A stretch of 59,082 nt of DNA from Verrucomicrobiota bacterium (lineage in GTDB: Bacteria > Verrucomicrobiota > Verrucomicrobiia > Limisphaerales > J093), in contig VHCO01000017.1 in the NCBI GenBank assembly GCA_016871715.1, positions 1-59,082 on the forward strand. Direction: 5' to 3'. Every line of letters begins with the position of its first letter. Within the stretch, counting starts at the first letter, position 1. Made by a program: the position numbers and the translations under genes. Under the pieces are notes generated by a model. It made no database searches. It was not told the origin of the DNA and worked only from the letters and a program-made list of their open reading frames with translations. Below, piece by piece: positions 55,074 through 59,082 of the stretch.

Positions 55074-57440
55074 TTACTCCGGGGCTTTGAGGACGCTGAC
55101 GAGGTTGAACTGGTTCAGCTTGCGCAACACGAAGAGCGCGGAGACCGTCGAGGCGACGGTCACCACAAGGACCGCGAAGGCGTAGTTGTTGAGCGTGAGC
55201 ACCGTGGGCAACCGGACCGTCTCGGTATTGATCGCGCCCAGAATAGCGCGGGCGAACCCGGTGCCCAACAGTAAACCGAGCGGCACCGCCGACACCGCCA
55301 GCAACACCAACTCCGTCAGCAACACCGCGCTCACCTCGCGCTGCGAAAATCCCACCACCCGCAGCGTGGCCAACTCGCGCGCTCGCTCGGCCAGCGAAAT
55401 GCGGGCGTTGTTGTACACGACGCCGAAGGCGACGACGATCGCGAAGGTCATGTAGATGGACTGGATCAGGTTGATGCTGGCGGCGGTGGTTTGGCGGAAG
55501 TTGGCGCGCAACGACTCTTTGACCGCTACCCAACTGACTCGCGGCATCCCTTTGAGGGCGCGCATGAACTGGGCGCGTTGGGCGGCGTCCAACGTGAAAC
55601 TGGCCCCTGAGATCACGTCCCCCTCCTCGAGCAAGCGGTTCAACGCCTCCAGATCCATATAGGCGGCTACCCCAGCAAAGTCTTTGGCCAACCCGACGAG
55701 CGGCACACTGCGCCTAGGCCGTTTGCCGTCGAGCACCTCGACGCGCAACTCCTGGCCCACCTGCACACCCAACACCTCGGCGAGCTTGGCCGAAACCACC
55801 AAGCCCTCCGTCGGTAGGTCAATCCGCCGATAGGCCGCATCCACCACCCGGCTGTGCTCGCTGTCCTTGGGCAGCCCCTGAATGGCTACTTGGCGGTGGC
55901 GCGGGCCGAAGTGGAGGCGGGCCGGGGCGTAGCGGAACGGCTCGACCGCCACCACGCCGGGTAATTGGGCCAGGAGATGCCGGAGTTGGTTGCCGGCCGG
56001 TTCCACCAAACCAATGTCGACGTCTTGCCGCTCGACGACGTCCCATTGGAAATCCATGACATCGCGGATGCCATCCCGGATGGCGTTGGGGACGATCATG
56101 ATGCCCGTTGCCAGGGCCAGGCCGGCGATGGTGAAGCAGGCCTGGATCGGCTTGCGTTCGAGGTTCCGCGCGGCGATGCGGAAGGTATGGGAGAGCCAGT
56201 GGCCAATCCCGCTACGTTCGACCAGCGACACCCGGTACTGCGCCGGCGGTTCGGGTCGCATGGCCTCGGCGGGGGGAAGGCGAGCGGCGCGGCGCACCGC
56301 GCCGTACACGCCGGCGATGGCGGCGGCGGTGTTGATGGCCAACGCCAAGCCGAGCGCCGAGCGATCCAGGCGAAAGCTCAGTTCGGGAAACCGGAAGAAG
56401 ACCTCATAAAGGCGCACGATCAAGTGGCCGAGATACAAACCGCCCAGCCAGCCTAACACGGTGCCGCCGGCGACCAAGACCAAGGCAAACTTAAGGTAAT
56501 GCAGCCCGATTTGGCGGTTGGTGAAGCCGAAGGCTTTGAGGATGGCGATTTGTTCCCGTTGCAGCGTGAGCAAGCGGGTCAAGACCGCATTGGTCATGAA
56601 CGCCGCCACGGTCAGAAAGACCAGCGGAAACCCTACCGCCAACACGCCTAAGGTGCGGATTTCGTCCGTGACCCGGATGTGGGACGGATGATCGGCGCGC
56701 CCGTAAGCGCCGAGGCCGCCGTACGGATCGAGTAACCGGTCCAGGGCGGCGATCACGGGCCGCTCGCTGGCCGCGGGGGCGAGTGTGAGTGCCAGGTAGT
56801 TGATGGCACCCTCGAGGTCGAACGCCGCCGCCAGTTCCGTCTCGGGCATCCAGAAGATGCCGTAGCTGCGATTGTCCGGCAGGGCGGTGCCTGGTCGGGA
56901 CTCGAAGATGTATTCCGGCGACAGGACGATGCCGGCGCAACGCAGTTCTTGGCGGCGACCGTTGAGCAGCATCGCAATCCGGTCGCCCGGTTCGAGCCGG
57001 TTCGCCTCGGCAAACGCCTCGCTCACCAGCACCTCGCCGCGCCCGCCCGCTGGCAGCCAACGCCCGGTGCGCAGATAGAGCCGGTTGAGCTGGGGCGGAC
57101 CCTCGTCGGGCAGGGAATGCACTTCGCCGCTGGCGGGTTCGTCCAAGCCGGGGATGTCGAGGGTGACACGCACGCGCAGGGCGGGTTGCACGGTCGCCAC
57201 GCCGGCGATGGCTGCCGCGCGCGCGGCCACTTCGAGCGGGGCGCGTTTGAAGTGGGCGAAGACCTGGGCGAAACGGTAGCTCTGGTAATACTCCTGGCGT
57301 GTAGTTTCCAGCGAGAATATCCAACTCCGCGCCATGATCATCATGGCGAGGCCGCAGGCCATGACCAGGGCTACGGCGATCGCCTGGCCCTTGAGCCGGC
57401 GCAGGTCGCGCCACAGTTTGCGATCGAGGTGCGTGAGCAT
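55074..57440 (-). CDS. FtsX/LolE-type ABC transporter permease
   Basis: A 788-residue permease from the ATG at 57440 (MLTHLDRKLWRDLRRLKGQ). One helix follows (AIAVALVMACGLAMMIMARS), then a long MacB-type periplasmic domain, a first FtsX module near residues 260-380 (FPLVFLTVAAFMTNAVLTRL, EQIAILKAFGFTNRQIG), a second periplasmic domain and a second FtsX module at the C-terminus (SLAERARELATLRVVGFSQR, ELVLLAVSAVPLGLLLGTG). Such duplicated permeases export lipids or large molecules or act as mechanotransmitters. The ATPase gene ends one base upstream. Confidence 0.93.
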   Translation of the reverse strand: MLTHLDRKLWRDLRRLKGQAIAVALVMACGLAMMIMARSWIFSLETTRQEYYQSYRFAQVFAHFKRAPLEVAARAAAIAGVATVQPALRVRVTLDIPGLDEPASGEVHSLPDEGPPQLNRLYLRTGRWLPAGGRGEVLVSEAFAEANRLEPGDRIAMLLNGRRQELRCAGIVLSPEYIFESRPGTALPDNRSYGIFWMPETELAAAFDLEGAINYLALTLAPAASERPVIAALDRLLDPYGGLGAYGRADHPSHIRVTDEIRTLGVLAVGFPLVFLTVAAFMTNAVLTRLLTLQREQIAILKAFGFTNRQIGLHYLKFALVLVAGGTVLGWLGGLYLGHLIVRLYEVFFRFPELSFRLDRSALGLALAINTAAAIAGVYGAVRRAARLPPAEAMRPEPPAQYRVSLVERSGIGHWLSHTFRIAARNLERKPIQACFTIAGLALATGIMIVPNAIRDGIRDVMDFQWDVVERQDVDIGLVEPAGNQLRHLLAQLPGVVAVEPFRYAPARLHFGPRHRQVAIQGLPKDSEHSRVVDAAYRRIDLPTEGLVVSAKLAEVLGVQVGQELRVEVLDGKRPRRSVPLVGLAKDFAGVAAYMDLEALNRLLEEGDVISGASFTLDAAQRAQFMRALKGMPRVSWVAVKESLRANFRQTTAASINLIQSIYMTFAIVVAFGVVYNNARISLAERARELATLRVVGFSQREVSAVLLTELVLLAVSAVPLGLLLGTGFARAILGAINTETVRLPTVLTLNNYAFAVLVVTVASTVSALFVLRKLNQFNLVSVLKAPE

Positions 57441-57441
57441 C

Positions 57442-58185
57442 TTACCAGTGCAGACTGTTGACCGGGGCGCGGTTCGTGTTACGCCGCACATCGTGGACCC
57501 GCCCATCCATGAAGTGGATGACCCGGTCCGCCATGTCGGCCATGACCGCGTTATGGGTGATGATCACGGTGAGGGTGCCTAACTCGCGGTTGACCCGCTC
57601 GATCGCCTCGAGCACCACCATGCCCGTGCGCACATCCAGCGCCCCGGTCGGCTCGTCGCACAAAAGCACCTCCGGACGTTTGGCGATCGCCCGCGCGATC
57701 GCCACTCGCTGCTGTTCCCCGCCCGACAACTGCGCCGGGAAATGGTCCAGCCGCGCCCCCAAATGCACCAGCTCAAGCGCGGTCTCCGGGGGCAGGGGAT
57801 CGCGGGCGATTTCCGTTATCAATCCCACGTTCTCCCGCGCCGTCAGGCTGGGGATCAGATTGTAGAACTGGAAGATGAAACCGACGCAATCGCGCCGGTA
57901 ACGGGTCAGTTGGGCTTCGTCGGCCGCGGTCAGGTCCGTCCCGCGGTATTCGAGGTCGCCGGCCGTGGGCACATCCAGTCCCCCGAGGTTGTTCAAGAGT
58001 GTCGTCTTGCCGCTGCCCGAAGGTCCCAACAGCACCACCAATTCCCCCGCGTAGAGGTCCAGGTCCACGCCCGCCAACGCCCGCACTTCCGTCGCCCCCG
58101 AGCCGTAGACTTTGGTCAAGCCCCGCACGCGAAAGATCGGGGTTGGGGACGAGGCCGTTGGGACTGGGTGCGCCATCGACGCCAT
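57442..58185 (-). CDS. LolD/MacB-type ABC transporter ATPase
   Basis: A 247-residue ATPase from the ATG at 58185 (58176 also possible). Walker [11 protein letters not shown]-loop [12 protein letters not shown], signature [14 protein letters not shown], Walker [14 protein letters not shown] and switch His in VIITHNAVM are complete. The subgroup energises FtsX-type permeases for lipid, antibiotic or lipoprotein export. It is first of three tightly packed genes (ATPase, permease, adaptor). Confidence 0.95.
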   Translation of the reverse strand: MASMAHPVPTASSPTPIFRVRGLTKVYGSGATEVRALAGVDLDLYAGELVVLLGPSGSGKTTLLNNLGGLDVPTAGDLEYRGTDLTAADEAQLTRYRRDCVGFIFQFYNLIPSLTARENVGLITEIARDPLPPETALELVHLGARLDHFPAQLSGGEQQRVAIARAIAKRPEVLLCDEPTGALDVRTGMVVLEAIERVNRELGTLTVIITHNAVMADMADRVIHFMDGRVHDVRRNTNRAPVNSLHW

Positions 58186-58560
58186 GAGCACAGCCCGACT
58201 TCCTATCAGCGCCGCTGGGCGTCTTCAAGCCGATTGCGGTGGTCTCGATGACAAGACGGTTGAACCCGATTCGGCCGCCGGAGCTGGAGCGAGTCTGCGT
58301 CTTCGAGTCGAAGTTGGGCGCGCGAGCGTCCTGTCCGGCGGTCACCGAGCGCGTCAGCGACCCGACGCACCAGCCCCCACCAGTGCGAGTCCCTCCCCTG
58401 GCACTGGCATACTGCCTTCCAACCTTCTGGTTTCAGACTTTCGCATTGGGTTAGGTGGCTTGGCATACATGCGGAAGGAGAAGGGGAAGGGGATATAAGG
58501 GCTTGACCGAGGTTACTTTGTATCGCAAAGTGAACGCGTGACTATGCGTCCAAGACGATC
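58186..58560. other. Gene-free region
   Basis: No supported gene, RNA or clear hairpin pair in these 375 bases. The stretch GTTGGGCGCGCGAGCGTCC near 58314-58332 resembles the GC-rich repeat vocabulary seen elsewhere but has no clean partner. The promoter of the exporter operon should lie at its left side. Confidence 0.4.
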
Positions 58561-58989
58561 ATGAAGACCTTGCTGCGTGTTGCTGGTGTTCTCTCGTTCC
58601 TATGCTTCTTCGTCGCTGGGGCGTGCCTTCTGAGCCGATCGGTTGGCTCCCCCGCCAGCGATGCTTTTGTGCTGAGCGCCGTGGGGTTCTTCTTCATAGG
58701 CACAGCGTTCTTTATGGGGCCGATACTCCTTGCCAGAGCGACCGCGTACCGCAGGACACGCCGACGGTCGAGTTGGAGAAAGATGATGGCATCCGAGCCC
58801 GCCGGTGCTACCGAACATTGGCCGTGTCAACAATTACTTTCCTGGCAGAAAGAGTTTGGCCCTGGGCTAGGGACAGCCGGAATTAACGGAGGGCAACGAA
58901 TATTGGCGAGGCGGCGGACTGGCGTCCGCCGCCGTTCGGGCCCGCGCCGGGCCTCGCAGGCTAAGTGGTGCATTTCATTAATACACTAA
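58561..58989 (+). CDS. Small membrane protein of unknown function
   Basis: From the ATG at 58561 there are two clear transmembrane helices, VLSFLCFFVAGACLL (about residues 10-24) and FVLSAVGFFFIGTAFFMGPI (about residues 36-55), followed by a basic stretch (RRTRRRSSWRKMM). The remainder to the stop at 58989 runs through a repeat element (58906-58957) and is Arg-rich, so the original C-terminus may have been shorter or altered by the insertion. No family was recognised. Confidence 0.45.
   Translation: MKTLLRVAGVLSFLCFFVAGACLLSRSVGSPASDAFVLSAVGFFFIGTAFFMGPILLARATAYRRTRRRSSWRKMMASEPAGATEHWPCQQLLSWQKEFGPGLGTAGINGGQRILARRRTGVRRRSGPRRASQAKWCISLIH
58906..58957. repeat. Two-hairpin element (class E)
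   Basis: Outer GCGAGG/CCTCGC inverted motif brackets hairpin GCGGCGGAC-TGGC-GTCCGCCGC and a second hairpin GGCCCG-CGC-CGGGCC. Same size and plan as the other elements, with a different outer motif. It overlaps the 3' part of the small membrane ORF. Confidence 0.6.
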
Positions 58990-59034
58990 CGTATTATTCT
59001 TGCGGTATGGCCCGCTTTGCACGATGCTCGCTAT

Positions 59035-59082
59035 GTGCCTAGAATCAGCCCATTCCAAATCGAACTCACAGCGCAGGAGCGG
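59035..59082 (+). CDS. IS630-family transposase, N-terminal 16 codons (runs off the window)
   Basis: From the GTG at 59035 the frame reads (M)PRISPFQIELTAQER, which matches the start of IS630/Tc1-mariner-type transposases (pattern ...PF.IELS..ER.EL). The preceding ~60 bases are unusually AT-rich and contain TAATAC-ACTAAC-GTATTA, a possible IS end or promoter. The rest of the gene is outside the window. Confidence 0.5.
   Translation, partial: MPRISPFQIELTAQER

Noticed and set aside
1..59082. tRNA, rRNA or other structured RNA genes
   Set aside because: None was recognised by eye on either strand; a covariance-model scan would be needed to exclude small ones.

Overview
The window is a GC-rich bacterial chromosome segment that most likely comes from a member of the Verrucomicrobiota (Planctomycetes-Verrucomicrobia-Chlamydiae superphylum). 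This is inferred from gene content: a PV-type bacterial microcompartment (BMC) operon, Tat-exported Gfo/Idh/MocA proteins, a DUF1552 protein, very large secreted CARDB/Calx-beta/cadherin-like proteins ending in a 'YRIETSPDLVRW...FYRV' tail, and many REP-like hairpins next to a RAYT-like transposase.

Layout. 1-623: 3' end of a RAYT/Y1 transposase. 766-6543 (minus): a three-gene ABC-2 export module whose permease is frameshifted. 6671-7590 (minus): an AbiEii-like nucleotidyltransferase with a small partner, toxin-antitoxin style. 7801-17226 (minus): one secreted or surface protein of about 3141 residues. 17545-21309: metH. 21350-21771: a REPIN-like element followed by a 171-bp tandem repeat. 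21772-23349: an AAA ATPase with a nuclease-like tail. 23896-25522: an ISAs1-like insertion sequence with target duplication that interrupts a hypothetical gene. 25612-28227: decayed secreted propeller and RCC1 genes. 28237-29955: uvrC. 30210-30724: an antitoxin/ParE-RelE pair. 30999-35570: two Tat-exported oxidoreductases and a thioredoxin-TPR protein, separated by hairpin-rich gaps.

The centre of interest is 35605-45316. A 12-gene minus-strand operon encodes a complete PV-type BMC: a PduL-type phosphotransacylase, three BMC-H shell proteins, an acetate kinase homologue, three BMC-P pentamers, a CoA-acylating aldehyde dehydrogenase, a class II (fuculose/rhamnulose-phosphate type) aldolase, a lactate/malate dehydrogenase homologue and a DeoC/DhnA-like aldolase. 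A DeoR-family regulator is divergent from it. By analogy with the characterised planctomycetal organelle, sugar phosphate from fucose or rhamnose would be cleaved to DHAP and lactaldehyde. Lactaldehyde would then be oxidised to an acyl-CoA, converted to acyl phosphate and dephosphorylated with ATP gain, while the dehydrogenase recycles NAD. One BMC-H has an atypical pore loop, and several enzymes carry tails that look like encapsulation peptides.

Downstream are argG with a double-CDGSH protein and a Tat-exported sugar epimerase (4-bp overlaps), a PiT phosphate transporter with its PhoU-like partner, an OPT transporter, a DUF1552 protein, and an MFP/FtsX/ATPase tripartite exporter. The window ends with a small membrane ORF and the first codons of an IS630-like transposase.

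The most unusual non-coding signal is a set of compact multi-hairpin elements. Several of them, of unrelated internal sequence, share the outer inverted motif GTAGGGC...GCCCTAC and a two- or three-hairpin plan. They look like REPIN-type non-autonomous elements and could be substrates of the RAYT-like transposase at the window edge.
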